NCBI GenBank assembly: GCA_016124585.1
Contig: WGNL01000011.1
Coordinates: 62,001 to 126,000, forward strand
Direction of reading: 5' to 3'
Source of the DNA: Bacteroidota bacterium
Lineage (GTDB): Bacteria > Bacteroidota > Bacteroidia > Chitinophagales > Saprospiraceae
DNA: 64,000 nt
Shown here: one piece after another, positions 43,465-53,375 of the stretch
Position numbering within the stretch: position 1 is the first letter of the stretch
How the letters are laid out: each line of letters starts with the position of its first letter
The notes under the pieces: model-generated
The model's database searches: none
The model's input: only the letters and a program-made list of their open reading frames with translations
Told to the model about the DNA's origin: nothing
Translations under genes and position numbers: made by a program

Positions 43465-46400
43465 TTATTCTTTCACAAACTTGGAGTTGGCCATGAGCAG
43501 GCCATTGCCGTTGTATCCTGCCAAGAGGTACATACCAGCAGGTAAGCTGGTCACGTCCAATGCAGCATCAGCATCATTGCCTACCCAAACTGAAGCAACC
43601 CGGTTGCCGACGAGGTTGAAGATGTCCAAGCGTGAAACTTGGGCGAGATTGTCCACCCGAAGTACACTGCTAACTGGGTTCGGTGCAACTTTGAGCGCCT
43701 CCACTTGGAGTGGTTCAAATACGCCAGTAGTGGTGCAGCTGCCGTTGTCCAATTTTACATCGTCGAAATAGTGAATCCGGTCTGTCGTTGGCAATTCGTT
43801 GATGTCCCAAATGAGGGTAACCCTGCGGTAGTCGCCATCGTCAGGAAGTGGGTTTGGCGAAGCCGAGAAGTCCCAAGTCAGTTCCTCCCATTCGTTGGCT
43901 TTTGTATTGGCAACCGTGTTATCACCCGATGAACCAGGTGCGTTCGGGTTGGCTGGGTTTTCCAGTTTCATGGTCACAGAGGCCACTACTGGCATGTAAA
44001 CCTTCATTTTCACCAGTTTGTTAGCCCCGAACTTGATAGGTGCCGGAAGGTCGGCGTACATGCCCTGCCAAGGTTGACCACTGCTGGCATTTTCAACGGC
44101 TTTACCAACTTTGGCACTGGTGTTGATGCCACCAGGTGCAGGATTATCCACCAAAGAGAATGGGCCATCCGTGTCATTAGGGAAGTATTTCCACTCCAAG
44201 GACGTGAACGCTGGGCTTTCAAAGTTCATGATGCAGCCATCAAATGGTGCATGGTCGAAACGGATATTATCGAGGTAATACTCGTCTTCCGCAGTAGGTG
44301 CATTGCCTGCATTCATGAACAAGCAAACTCGTTTGTGGTCTTGGCCAGCTTGGTTGGAGAAGTCCACCGTAAGTTTTTGCCAATCACCAGTAGTGGTGAT
44401 GTCTGTAGAAATTTCAGAAGCTGGGCTTGAGCCACCTTCCAGTTTCATCAAAACTGGGATGGGTGTTGGGAGGTTGCTCGGTGCCAAAACCATGACTGAA
44501 AGTTGATTGAAAACAGAGAGGTCGATGCCATCTGGCACCTCAGCGCAGAGCGCAGCGTAGGCTTCACCTACTGGGTCTTTATACAGACCTACTTTGGAAG
44601 ACTGATTGGCCTGCACCAACAGCGGGTTGTCCACTACTGAAAGCTGTCCTGCACCTGCGCCATAACTGTAGTTCCGCTGGCACTCGAAGTCGTCGATGAT
44701 ATTGGCGATTGGCAGAATATCTTCGCAAGGATCCACGGAGGAGGCACTTTGGGTCAAATTATCGAAGAAGAACATTGCACCCTGCTCGGCCACGCCTGGG
44801 TTGAAAATCAGGTTCATGCTTACCCAGTCCGTGATGTTTTGGAAGGCGGAGAAGTCGAAATTAACTGTCTCCCAGCTACCTGGACTTTGTAGGTCACGTG
44901 TTACTTCCTTGTTGCCCTGTGATACGCTTTCCAATTGGAAGGTCACGTTCACGGAACCGACAGGTGCCCACACATCCAAGTTGTATTGTGGTTTTGATGA
45001 AATGTCAATGACGCCAGGTGCAACCGCCGTTACGATGGAGAAGGCAGCAGTTCCTTTGGTGTATTTACCCACATTGGCAGAGGTATTGACACCACCTGGA
45101 GCGGGGTTGGCCACTACGGCAAAAGTGCCGTTTAGCAATGTTTGCTGGTCTTTTGGTTCCCAAGGAAGGAATGCGCCGTTTTCAAAATCTTCGATAACGG
45201 TAGAAGTAGGCTCGCCCCATTTGATGTCGTCAATATAGTAAACATCACCAGCCTCACCATCTTGTCCTCCATTGAAGAAGAACACAATTTTTTTGTGGCT
45301 AGCGAGAGCTTGATCGCTAAAATCCACACTGTAGTCTACCCATTTGTTGGCTTCGGTCACGTCCACCCAAACCTCTTTGGCTGGGGAGGAACCGCCTTCC
45401 AGTTTGAACAAAATCTGGCAAACCTTTGGCGACCAAATTTTTGCGTTCAACTGGTTTTTGGTGCTCAAATCAATGGGGTTTTGGTAATCGATCAACAAGG
45501 CAGCGTATGGTTCACCCACAGGGTCGTTGTACTGACCCACCAAGGAAGAGTTGTTCACTGTGCTCGGTGCAGGATTTGGAACCACGCTGAGGCTGTCCCA
45601 GCCGTTGACGTAGGTAGCATTGCGGCTGCACTCAAAATCATCGATAATCTCTGGGTCTGAGTCAACGCCTGTACAAGCGCCTTTTGGCATAGCGCATAGG
45701 TTGTCGAAATAGTAGGTGTCTGTGCTGGTCGCAACACCGGGGTCAAAGAAAATGATGACTTTGGTGAGGTTGGTGTAAGTCGCTGCAGCAGAGAAATCAA
45801 AGGTGTAGGTCTGCCAAGCATTCGTTACGCCGATGTTCTTGGTCACCTCAATGTTCGGGCCGCTTGGGCCTTCCAATTTCAGCAAAACCTGCGTTGCAGC
45901 GGTCGTGTAAACATCCAATTTGAATTGATTTTGAACGCTCAGGTCAAAAGTCGTGGTGCCGTTGTCGGCCAACAGCAAGCTGTAGCCTGTGGCACCTGAT
46001 TTAACGTATTCACCACATTTTGCGGAGCTGTTTACGCTGTTTGGTGCAGGGTTGTCCACTGGGCCAGTGAAAGTGCCATCAAGTGCATTCCAAGGTAGTT
46101 CATTGCCCGATTCAAAAGTCTCGTAGCATGTTACTGGGCTTACCGCACGGATGTCGTCCCAATAAAATGTGCCTGTGATGCCAGGCAAAAAGCTGTGAAA
46201 GCTGATGAGGCATTTGGTGAGACCAGTGGTGTTGCCAGCACCGCCACTCATGTCAAAAGTGTATTCAACCCATTGATTGGCGACCGTGATGTCGGCGAAG
46301 CGCTCTACGGCTGGGCCGCTTCCCTCAAACTTCAACAAGCATTTCGATGGTGCAACTGGTGACCAAATTTTCACTTTGAAGAGGTTGTATTCTGTTAAAT

Positions 46401-46650
46401 CGGCAGGGCCATTCGGTAAAACGCCAATGGCAAAATTGAAGTCAGATGCCGGATTAGTGGTGTAGGAACCTACAGTAGCACTGGTATTGATGCCTGACAT
46501 ATCAGGGTTGGCAACGGCGCCGTCATAAGTGCCGTTGATTCCCTCCCAAGGAATAGTGGCTCCTCCCTCGAAGGTTTCGTAGGTGATTTGCGCCTGCGCC
46601 CATGATGCGCCAAAACACAAAAAGAGCAAGATTAGTAATGAGTTTTTCAT
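43465..46650 (-). CDS. secreted protein of six tandem carbohydrate-binding-like repeats with T9SS domain
   Basis: 1061 residues from ATG 46650 (MKNSLLILLFLCFGASWAQA, signal peptide). Six repeats of roughly 150-165 residues each begin with an (I)-(D/E)-x-F-E element (TYETFEGGATIPW, CYETFESGNELPW, IIDDFECSRN, VIEDFENGAFLPW, IIDDFECQRN, CIMNFESPAF). Each continues with NPAP-x-x-V/I-N-x-S-x-x-VG-x-Y, a 'V-LKLEG' strand and a final FYFDNI/YYIDDI strand, the pattern of beta-jelly-roll carbohydrate-binding modules. Repeats 3 and 5 form one subtype (DPVGEPYAAL, DPVGEAYAAL). A type A sorting domain ends it (VAPNPVSSVLRVDN, AGMYLLAGYNG). It probably acts as the surface glycan-binding protein of this locus. 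Confidence 0.88.
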   Translation of the reverse strand: MKNSLLILLFLCFGASWAQAQITYETFEGGATIPWEGINGTYDGAVANPDMSGINTSATVGSYTTNPASDFNFAIGVLPNGPADLTEYNLFKVKIWSPVAPSKCLLKFEGSGPAVERFADITVANQWVEYTFDMSGGAGNTTGLTKCLISFHSFLPGITGTFYWDDIRAVSPVTCYETFESGNELPWNALDGTFTGPVDNPAPNSVNSSAKCGEYVKSGATGYSLLLADNGTTTFDLSVQNQFKLDVYTTAATQVLLKLEGPSGPNIEVTKNIGVTNAWQTYTFDFSAAATYTNLTKVIIFFDPGVATSTDTYYFDNLCAMPKGACTGVDSDPEIIDDFECSRNATYVNGWDSLSVVPNPAPSTVNNSSLVGQYNDPVGEPYAALLIDYQNPIDLSTKNQLNAKIWSPKVCQILFKLEGGSSPAKEVWVDVTEANKWVDYSVDFSDQALASHKKIVFFFNGGQDGEAGDVYYIDDIKWGEPTSTVIEDFENGAFLPWEPKDQQTLLNGTFAVVANPAPGGVNTSANVGKYTKGTAAFSIVTAVAPGVIDISSKPQYNLDVWAPVGSVNVTFQLESVSQGNKEVTRDLQSPGSWETVNFDFSAFQNITDWVSMNLIFNPGVAEQGAMFFFDNLTQSASSVDPCEDILPIANIIDDFECQRNYSYGAGAGQLSVVDNPLLVQANQSSKVGLYKDPVGEAYAALCAEVPDGIDLSVFNQLSVMVLAPSNLPTPIPVLMKLEGGSSPASEISTDITTTGDWQKLTVDFSNQAGQDHKRVCLFMNAGNAPTAEDEYYLDNIRFDHAPFDGCIMNFESPAFTSLEWKYFPNDTDGPFSLVDNPAPGGINTSAKVGKAVENASSGQPWQGMYADLPAPIKFGANKLVKMKVYMPVVASVTMKLENPANPNAPGSSGDNTVANTKANEWEELTWDFSASPNPLPDDGDYRRVTLIWDINELPTTDRIHYFDDVKLDNGSCTTTGVFEPLQVEALKVAPNPVSSVLRVDNLAQVSRLDIFNLVGNRVASVWVGNDADAALDVTSLPAGMYLLAGYNGNGLLMANSKFVKE

Positions 46651-46746
46651 GTAATACAATTTAAGCGGTTAAGTGTGAAATGGATTGTTTAATAGTTTGA
46701 ATTGTTGTTTTGCATGATTGTTCAAACTGGCGTTTCGTCTGGGTTG

Positions 46747-48594
46747 TCAATTTTTCAGAAAACCCAACACCTGTTTTTGATTGTCGATGTTCAGCACTAG
46801 AAAATACACCCCTACCGGCAGTTTTTCGACTGCTACAGACTGGCGATGTGTACCCGAACTGAACAACTTATTTTTGAAAACTGAGCTGATTGGTTGCCCA
46901 TTGGCATTGAACAAGTCAAGGCTGGCTGTTTGTGTTTTTTGTGTAGCAACCTCCACGTTTATCACGCTATTTGCTGGGTTTGGGAAAACATTCCAACCCC
47001 ATTCCTTATTTGGCTCTGCCGCTGTGGCTGATAAATCTTCGGTGAACCCGATGGCATCCAATGCTGGCTGAATTTCAGGATTCGACATGAAAAGGTTCCA
47101 AAGCAGGTTCGTACGGTAGTTTTCAATCATGCCGATGATAGGCCCTTGGTCAATGGCAAGGTAACTGTCAGCAAACCAATCTTGGTCGAGGTTGAAGGCA
47201 TCGTAGAAACCCATTTCTCCCCAAAGCCGCTCGCCATGCTCCCGGTAAAAATGCTTCAGTGCCGCCATGCTTTCATTGAAAGTATAGGGCATGGAAGACA
47301 GGGCTGCCGTCGGCGAAATCGTGCCGTTGTCGGTACTGCCACCAGGCGCATGGGCTAGGTAGCCGAAAGGGTCGTCGCTGGCGGTCAGCCCCCAACAGGT
47401 TTCGCCGTAGCCTTCGTGATTCAGCGGATTTGCGATGCAAAATGCCCGGTTGATGAGCGTATGGTTTTTGTTTTGAAGGAAATAATTGGCGTAGGCGTCT
47501 TTTTTATTCCGTGGGTCGAAGCCCAAGAATGAATAGTGGGCAAAGAACAATGGCCCACCATAGGAAGGCCCAACGTACAATTGGTGACCGTACCAACTGA
47601 GGCCACTGACATAGTTTTGCGAAGCCCAACCATTCGCCCAAAGACTAGCAGGAACTGGGTGTGTAGGCGAAGCAATGGCTAGTAGATAGACCATCATCGC
47701 TTCGTTGTAGCCCCGAATAGGAAAGTTCATCTGCCAGGCGTAGTTCGGTGACCAGTGCCAGTAAAGCACATTGGAATTGTTTTTCCGGTAAAAATCCCAT
47801 TCTACATCCTCCCAGAGGTTGGTAGTCGCTTGACGAAGCGCATCCTCGTAGGGTTCGCTTTGGTCAAAATATTGGCGAGCCGCCAACAGCCCTTCCATCA
47901 GAAAAGCCGTTTCAACGAGGTCTCCGCCGTTGTCGTATGTTCCAAATGGGATGACATTGCCCGTGTTTCCGTTCATCCAATGCGGAAAAGCACCATGAAA
48001 ACTGTCGGCAAACTGCAAGAAACTGACTATTTTCAAAATACGGTCACGCCCCTCCTGCCGGGTGATGAAGCCCCGCTCTATGCCTACCAACACTGCCATG
48101 ACGCCGAAACCAGTGCCTCCTGTCGTAACCACATCGCCACTTGAATTCCGTTCCCGAGCCATGCCGCTCACCGGATGGCCAAAATCCCAGAAATAACGGA
48201 AAGTGTACCGCTGCACCATGTCGAGCAGCTGGTTGTCGGTGAATTTTTGGACGATGGTCGTTAGCGTGTCGGAATTTGCCACGACGGTACCAATACCGTT
48301 CAGCCCCTGCACAAAATAGGAGTAGGTATCCGGTGTGTCCCCGGCAAACCCCGTGAAATCGATGCTGGAATTTTGATTTACTGTTTTTAGAAAGGAAAAG
48401 CCTTGACCTGATGTGGAACGATAAATTTTGTAAGAATCTGGTACTTGGCCACTGGGAATGGGCCAGCGAAGTTCTACATGGCTATCGTAACCGTTGACGG
48501 AAAGCGGAAAACTGACCTGCGCTCCCATTTGCAAGGAAAACAACATGGCGCAGGCAAACAAACAACGGCTAGGGAAGTGTACAGTTCTTAACAT
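46747..48594 (-). CDS. glucoamylase-like/GH144-type beta-glucanase with FN3 and T9SS domains
   Basis: 615 residues. A signal-like leader ends MLFSLQMGAQ. About 28-115 is a fibronectin type III-like domain (SHVELRWPIPSGQVPDSYKI). About 120-520 is the 'glucoamylase' (alpha6/alpha6) domain: LLDMVQRYTFRYFWDFGHPV, RNSSGDVVTTGGTGFGVMAV, HGAFPHWMNGNTGNV, DNGGDLVETAFLMEGLLAAR, YAWQMNFPIRGYNEAM, FFAHYSFLGFDPRNK, ETCWGLTASDDP and ADSYLAIDQGPIIGMIENYR. This matches the family containing GH144 endo-beta-1,2-glucanases. The last about 80 residues are a sorting domain (VFPNPANSVINVEV), so it is exported to the cell surface or medium. Assignment to beta-1,2-glucan specifically is inference. Confidence 0.88.
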   Translation of the reverse strand: MLRTVHFPSRCLFACAMLFSLQMGAQVSFPLSVNGYDSHVELRWPIPSGQVPDSYKIYRSTSGQGFSFLKTVNQNSSIDFTGFAGDTPDTYSYFVQGLNGIGTVVANSDTLTTIVQKFTDNQLLDMVQRYTFRYFWDFGHPVSGMARERNSSGDVVTTGGTGFGVMAVLVGIERGFITRQEGRDRILKIVSFLQFADSFHGAFPHWMNGNTGNVIPFGTYDNGGDLVETAFLMEGLLAARQYFDQSEPYEDALRQATTNLWEDVEWDFYRKNNSNVLYWHWSPNYAWQMNFPIRGYNEAMMVYLLAIASPTHPVPASLWANGWASQNYVSGLSWYGHQLYVGPSYGGPLFFAHYSFLGFDPRNKKDAYANYFLQNKNHTLINRAFCIANPLNHEGYGETCWGLTASDDPFGYLAHAPGGSTDNGTISPTAALSSMPYTFNESMAALKHFYREHGERLWGEMGFYDAFNLDQDWFADSYLAIDQGPIIGMIENYRTNLLWNLFMSNPEIQPALDAIGFTEDLSATAAEPNKEWGWNVFPNPANSVINVEVATQKTQTASLDLFNANGQPISSVFKNKLFSSGTHRQSVAVEKLPVGVYFLVLNIDNQKQVLGFLKN

Positions 48595-48732
48595 TCGTTT
48601 TTTTGACTGGGTCGGAAAAATCGCATTCTCGCTGGCGATAAGAATTTGGTGAAATTAGGAAGAATGACTCGAACCGAGGATAAAAACCACCTCACTATGA
48701 CTACGCCATTTGAAAAAATGAACGCATCAACC

Positions 48733-51471
48733 TTAAATGCTCATCAGTACTTCTGTCAGGTTATCTGCTTCGTTGAGGGCCATTTTCTTGCGCAAACGAT
48801 AGCGTTTGTTCTCTACGCCACGCACGGAGAGTCCGAGTAGGGAGGCGATTTCCTTGGAGGATAGGTTCAACTTGAGAAATGCAGCAAGGCGGAGGTCGCC
48901 GGTCGTGAGTTCGGGATATTGATTTTTTAGTTTTTTGAAAAAAGCATCGTGGACTTGATTGAAAGCTGCCTCGAAAAGCTCCCAGTCTTTGTCGCCGCTC
49001 AAATGCGCCTCGATGTGCCGGTCAATTCGGTCAGATTCCTTCTGCGGCAGTTCCGTTTTTTCCAGTTCCGATTTCAGGGAAAGCAACGCCTCATTTTTTC
49101 TGATAAGGTTGAGTGTGGCATTGGAGAGTTCCCGGTTTTTATTGTCCACCTCCGATTGTAGCCTTTGTCGTTCGGCAGCCATGCGCTCGGCGGCCAGTTC
49201 CCGTTCTTTTTCTTTTTGCAAGAGTGCCAACTGCTTCGCCAAGCGTTTTCGGTTGTAATTTTCAACTAAAAAGAATACGCCAATCAGGCAGATGAACCAC
49301 AGCAGAAGGGCCCACCAAGCCCTCCACCACGGAGGACGTATATAGATTCCAAAATTTTCGGAAACAGCCCCATTCGACGACTCCAATTTGATGAGATGTG
49401 TACCCGATGACAGGCCCGTCAGTTCAATGGCATCTGTTTTTCCACAATTTAATACGTTACCGTTTCGCACCCAGCAGGCATCGGAAATCTGCGCCAGCGA
49501 CCCGCCAGTCCGGTAAATCCGGATATTGTTGTGCCCAGCTAGCAACTCCATCCGCTTGGTTTCTTTGCCAGGGTAAAACCACTGCGGCGGGTTGGTTAGA
49601 ATTTCAACGGCACTAATTTTTAGGGCAAAATCACAGTTTTGTTTGCTAGTTGGCACCTGTTTTTTGTTCAGCAATGCGAAGCCGTTTTCGAGGCAGAACA
49701 GCTGGATGTCTTGTGTCAGTGACACAATGTTTTCGTACCCTGGCACCAGCGTCAAAGGCAAGGTCCAACCTTGCTCTAAGCCAGTACTGAAATCAATTAC
49801 TGCAGCTGGCAAAACGCTGTAACTTTCCCCGTTTGGCAAGGCAAATACTTTACCTTCCCCTAAAAATGGATGCGTCATCTCTACCAAATGGTCGTTATCT
49901 ACCCGAAAAAAAGCCGTATCCAATTGGGCGCAAATTTGCCCATTCCAGTCCAGCAGCCTTGGTTTGAAAACGGAGGGGAGTCCATCTGCGGTGGTGAACT
50001 GCCGGATTTCAACAATCCGACGAAGGTCCTCCGAGAGTCGTACCCGCCAAATACCACGGTTCGGGTGCGCCAACCAAAGTGAGCCGTTGGCATCGAACTG
50101 TATCTGTTTCACAGGTTCCAAAAAGCCTTCCACCCGGTGGCTGAATGCCCATTCTCCCAGTTGGTTTTTCAAAAAAACGATGAGGCCCGTGTAGGTTCCC
50201 TGAATCATCGCACTTGGGTTGCCGGGGACGGGCTGGGTTGTCCACCCCCCCGTGACATCCGAGATTTTGGTAGCCCGGTTGTTTTTTATCAAAAAACTGC
50301 CCTCGTTGTGGCCGCAGAGCAGTTGGTCGCCCAGGGTTTGGAGTTCCCAGACCTGACCCTGCGTGCCGGGCACCAGTTCGAACGGGGTATTGCCCGGTTC
50401 GAGCCGCCAAGGTTTTTGAAAAACGCCATGATTGGTGCCAATGAAAAGTTTCCCCTCGAATAATGCAGCCGTAAATACGGCCCCAACCTTCCCGCTGCGG
50501 TCATTGAAAAAAGTGAGTGGAGAATTCAGCTCCAATAGGTCGATGCCCTTGTCCAGCCCAAGCCAAAGATTGCCAGAACAATCAGCAAACATGGACAGTA
50601 TGGTATTGTCTTGCAGCCCGTTTTCTTGGTTGAGGTGGTAGCGCAGGTTCTCAAGGCTGTCCAGCAGGAAAACACCGTCCAGCACCGTACCCAAGGCCAA
50701 GCCTCCATCGGGCAGCAGTGCGGCTTTGTTGAGCTGGTGTGCTTTCAGGTATTCGTTGAGGGGGTTGGCCCAGGGCCTGCACGCACCGTTTTTGCAAATA
50801 AAAACGCCGTTGTTTTTGGTGCCCACGAACAGGTCGCCGCCCTTGCCGGGCAGGATGAACGCAACGATGAAATTGGCCAAAGCTTGCGAACCATCCAATA
50901 ATCGGAACCCACCGTCGGGCAGCAGTTCGTAGAGTCCACGGCTGATTCCCTGAAACACCAACTGCTCCCTAGCTTCCTGCAAAAACATCAGATTGGAAGG
51001 TGTTTCCACCTGCTCCACCTGCTTGCCGTCAAATTTGTAAATGGAGGAGAACGACTGGAAATAGACTGCATCTGGGGTAGCGAGGATATGCCATATCTCC
51101 TCTTTTCGCACCAGGTCGCTGTTCAGGTTTAGGCTGAGCGAATGGTAGCGCCACTTAGTCATGGGGTCTGGCTCAAAGTAGCCGAACTCGGCAAATCCAC
51201 CTACAAATACCCGCTCGTTTTGATAGGCTACAGCCCTCACCACTTGCCGGTCGGGCAGTTGGAAGCTGCGCCAACGGGCACCGTCGAACTCCAAGAGCCC
51301 GGCATTGTTGGCGAAGTATATGCTGCCGTCCGGTGCTTGCGCAATGGACCAGTTCTGGTTCTGTGCACCATAGCTCGACCTGTCAAAATTGATGATATGC
51401 GGCAGTTCTTGCCCCGTGGCAGGCAGTATCTTCAAAAACAAGAAAAGCAATAAGTTCAGGCGGCGCCGCAT
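48733..51471 (-). CDS. membrane-spanning propeller sensor with LuxR-type HTH (glycan-locus regulator)
   Basis: 912 residues. A leader (MRRRLNLLLFLFLKILPATG) is followed by a periplasmic sensor with two seven-blade-like propeller repeats (SIAQAPDGSIYFANNAGLLE, LFVGTKNNGVFICKNG, NTILSMFADCSGNLWLGLDK, WLAHPNRGIWRVRL) and a Y_Y_Y-type domain (about 620-700). A membrane helix lies at about 708-727 (WWALLLWFICLIGVFFLVEN), then a long coiled coil (about 730-815). The C-terminal HTH (about 845-912) reads LTTGDLRLAAFLKLNLSSKE, IASLLGLSVRGVENKRYRLR. No kinase or receiver domain is present, so it is a one-component regulator that could sense oligosaccharides in the periplasm. First gene of the minus-strand locus; it probably controls it. 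Confidence 0.9.
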   Translation of the reverse strand: MRRRLNLLLFLFLKILPATGQELPHIINFDRSSYGAQNQNWSIAQAPDGSIYFANNAGLLEFDGARWRSFQLPDRQVVRAVAYQNERVFVGGFAEFGYFEPDPMTKWRYHSLSLNLNSDLVRKEEIWHILATPDAVYFQSFSSIYKFDGKQVEQVETPSNLMFLQEAREQLVFQGISRGLYELLPDGGFRLLDGSQALANFIVAFILPGKGGDLFVGTKNNGVFICKNGACRPWANPLNEYLKAHQLNKAALLPDGGLALGTVLDGVFLLDSLENLRYHLNQENGLQDNTILSMFADCSGNLWLGLDKGIDLLELNSPLTFFNDRSGKVGAVFTAALFEGKLFIGTNHGVFQKPWRLEPGNTPFELVPGTQGQVWELQTLGDQLLCGHNEGSFLIKNNRATKISDVTGGWTTQPVPGNPSAMIQGTYTGLIVFLKNQLGEWAFSHRVEGFLEPVKQIQFDANGSLWLAHPNRGIWRVRLSEDLRRIVEIRQFTTADGLPSVFKPRLLDWNGQICAQLDTAFFRVDNDHLVEMTHPFLGEGKVFALPNGESYSVLPAAVIDFSTGLEQGWTLPLTLVPGYENIVSLTQDIQLFCLENGFALLNKKQVPTSKQNCDFALKISAVEILTNPPQWFYPGKETKRMELLAGHNNIRIYRTGGSLAQISDACWVRNGNVLNCGKTDAIELTGLSSGTHLIKLESSNGAVSENFGIYIRPPWWRAWWALLLWFICLIGVFFLVENYNRKRLAKQLALLQKEKERELAAERMAAERQRLQSEVDNKNRELSNATLNLIRKNEALLSLKSELEKTELPQKESDRIDRHIEAHLSGDKDWELFEAAFNQVHDAFFKKLKNQYPELTTGDLRLAAFLKLNLSSKEIASLLGLSVRGVENKRYRLRKKMALNEADNLTEVLMSI

Positions 51472-51987
51472 AGTTGGGTGGTTCTGAGGGGGTAAAAGTA
51501 GGGATTTTGGGAGAGTACGCTCGCTGCATGAGCAGCTTCACCAAACCTTCGCTTGAACGATGGTTTTTTGCAAGTTGGGGTTGGCAATTTCCATTGTGGC
51601 AAAACCTAAGTGGCAATGACTTCATGGAATCGCATTTAAAACTTCTAAACATCTTTTATTAAACTTTTTGAGGGGTGTTGTAAGATAGAAATACGGTGTT
51701 AACTTAGCGGGTGTTGATTTATACACTGCCCAGCGCTGGGATTTACTGAGCACACAAAGGGAAAACTTAAAAAACAAATGGATGGTGGCGATTTCGTATT
51801 TTACTGAGTCGTTTTCGGGAGTGGGGTAGTTGGCATCAATTAAGAAAAAAAGAAAAATAGAAAAGAAAAACGCCCTTGGGGAAGCCCTGTCAGAAAATTA
51901 ACAGGCCATATTTCACCGCACAGAAAAGAAAAAATGAAAACTGATGCCAACAACGCATCAGTTAAATAATGAAATAAAAGAAGAATT
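51472..51987. other. AT-rich gap between the glycan locus and the Fic gene
   Basis: No convincing ORF. Base composition shifts to AT-rich from about 51650. The regulator's promoter must lie here; TACTTTTA on the minus strand near 51500 is only a partial -7 match. A purine-rich stretch (GAAAAAAAGAAAAATAGAAAAG, about 51843-51868) and a 9-bp palindrome at 51939-51963 precede the Fic gene. Confidence 0.5.
51939..51963. repeat. 9-bp inverted repeat 24 bases before the Fic start
   Basis: AACTGATGC (51939-51947) and GCATCAGTT (51955-51963) are exact complements around CAACAAC. It could be an operator for Fic autoregulation or part of a cassette boundary; there is no further evidence for either. Confidence 0.6.
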
Positions 51988-53358
51988 ATGATTCAACTAA
52001 GTAACGACTTTTTGTCACCAGATTTGAGGCAAGAAATCAAAAATCTTCAAGATGAAATTGAAGATTTTAGAAAACAACCATTAGATTCCATCGCTGTAGA
52101 AAAGTTGAGGGAGCACTTCAGAACTCACCATATTTACCACAGCTCTGGGATAGAAGGGAACCGACTTACCTTACAAGAAACCTCTTTGGTGTTAAAAGAG
52201 GGAATCGACATTACTGGAAAACCATTAAAAGACAGTATTGAAGTAAAAAACCTTGGTATTGCATTCGATTTTCTACATGAATTAGTCGATCAAGATGTTG
52301 AGATTACAGAAAACTATCTGAAACAGCTTCATAGTCTGATAATTGGGGATAATCCATCATTAAACCCCGGAGACTACAGAAATATTGGCGTATTAATTAC
52401 TGGTTCTGAGCATAAACCACCAGAACCGTTTGAAGTGCCAATTAGAATGAGGGAACTTTTTGAATGGATAAAAGCCAACAAAGACGAAAATCCAATAATA
52501 GTCGCAGCCATTGCGCATCATGAATTAGTAAAAATTCATCCATTTAAGGACGGAAATGGTAGAACTGCCAGATTGCTTTTGAACCTTATTTTATTAAAAA
52601 ATGGATTTCCAATTTGCAACATCAAGAGAAGTGAAAGACCTGACTATTACAATGCACTTAGCTTGGCTGATGAAGGAGAATATGAGCCAATAATCGAGGT
52701 AGTTGCAAAAAATTGTATTGAATTGTTTTCAGAGTACACGAGGGTCAGAGACGAATCTAATCGATTGAAGGACTGGGCTAAGAGGATTGGTTCAATTGAC
52801 ACCCAGCAAAGGCTTGCTATGAGAAAGGCTGAATTCGAATTGTGGCTAAACCGAGTCAATCAGATAAAATTAGAATTTAAACAAATAGTTTCTGTAATTG
52901 ATGAGAATATTGAAAGTTACTATGTTAGTTTTTATGAATACCCCCCTATCACCTTCGAAAAGTATCAGCAACTAAAAGAAAGAGGAATCGCACCAAGCAC
53001 CAACTTTTTTTCAATTAGATTCCACAATAATGATACAAATAGAATAGTAGCAACCCTAATGTTTCGATTCTATCGTTCTAATAACAAGTATCCTTTGACT
53101 CCTAATGTGATTCCTATTGAGTTAAATATGTATGATGCCGATTCTGGAGATTTCAAGTTTATTGGCTATACAGAGTACTCAAAAGCCATTTCATTGAGGT
53201 CGTTTTACATTGCGGATGATGGAAGAGTAGTCATTAGATATGCAAATAGTGACGAAGGAAACCCAAACTGGGAAAAAGACCATACGGATGAAAATGTAAC
53301 CGATGCTGTTCAAAGGTTTTTTGAAAAAGTGTTTTCGTCCATTTTGGGAATAAGATAA
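51988..53358 (+). CDS. Fic family protein, class II with N-terminal inhibitory helix
   Basis: 456 residues. The Fic motif HPFKDGNGRTAR occupies residues 184-195 (His184 the catalytic base, Asp188 metal, Arg192 for phosphates), matching the AMP-transfer consensus. The inhibitory motif SSGIEGN is at 52-58 (Ser52, Glu56), N-terminal to the core, the arrangement of class II Fic enzymes; Glu56 should block ATP gamma-phosphate binding until relieved. The flap and core lie at about 100-200. Residues 260-456 are an unassigned mixed domain (FYEYPPITFEKYQQL, FIGYTEYSKAISLRS) not typical of short Fic proteins. It probably AMPylates, and possibly de-AMPylates, a protein target. The gene is AT-rich compared with its surroundings; no antitoxin gene is adjacent. 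Confidence 0.93.
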   Translation: MIQLSNDFLSPDLRQEIKNLQDEIEDFRKQPLDSIAVEKLREHFRTHHIYHSSGIEGNRLTLQETSLVLKEGIDITGKPLKDSIEVKNLGIAFDFLHELVDQDVEITENYLKQLHSLIIGDNPSLNPGDYRNIGVLITGSEHKPPEPFEVPIRMRELFEWIKANKDENPIIVAAIAHHELVKIHPFKDGNGRTARLLLNLILLKNGFPICNIKRSERPDYYNALSLADEGEYEPIIEVVAKNCIELFSEYTRVRDESNRLKDWAKRIGSIDTQQRLAMRKAEFELWLNRVNQIKLEFKQIVSVIDENIESYYVSFYEYPPITFEKYQQLKERGIAPSTNFFSIRFHNNDTNRIVATLMFRFYRSNNKYPLTPNVIPIELNMYDADSGDFKFIGYTEYSKAISLRSFYIADDGRVVIRYANSDEGNPNWEKDHTDENVTDAVQRFFEKVFSSILGIR

Positions 53359-53375
53359 AATGAAGGATAAATGTA

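Noticed and set aside
48646-48840. Short ORF between the GH144-like gene and the regulator
   Set aside because: 64 codons largely overlapping the conserved HTH end of the regulator in antisense; no features of its own.
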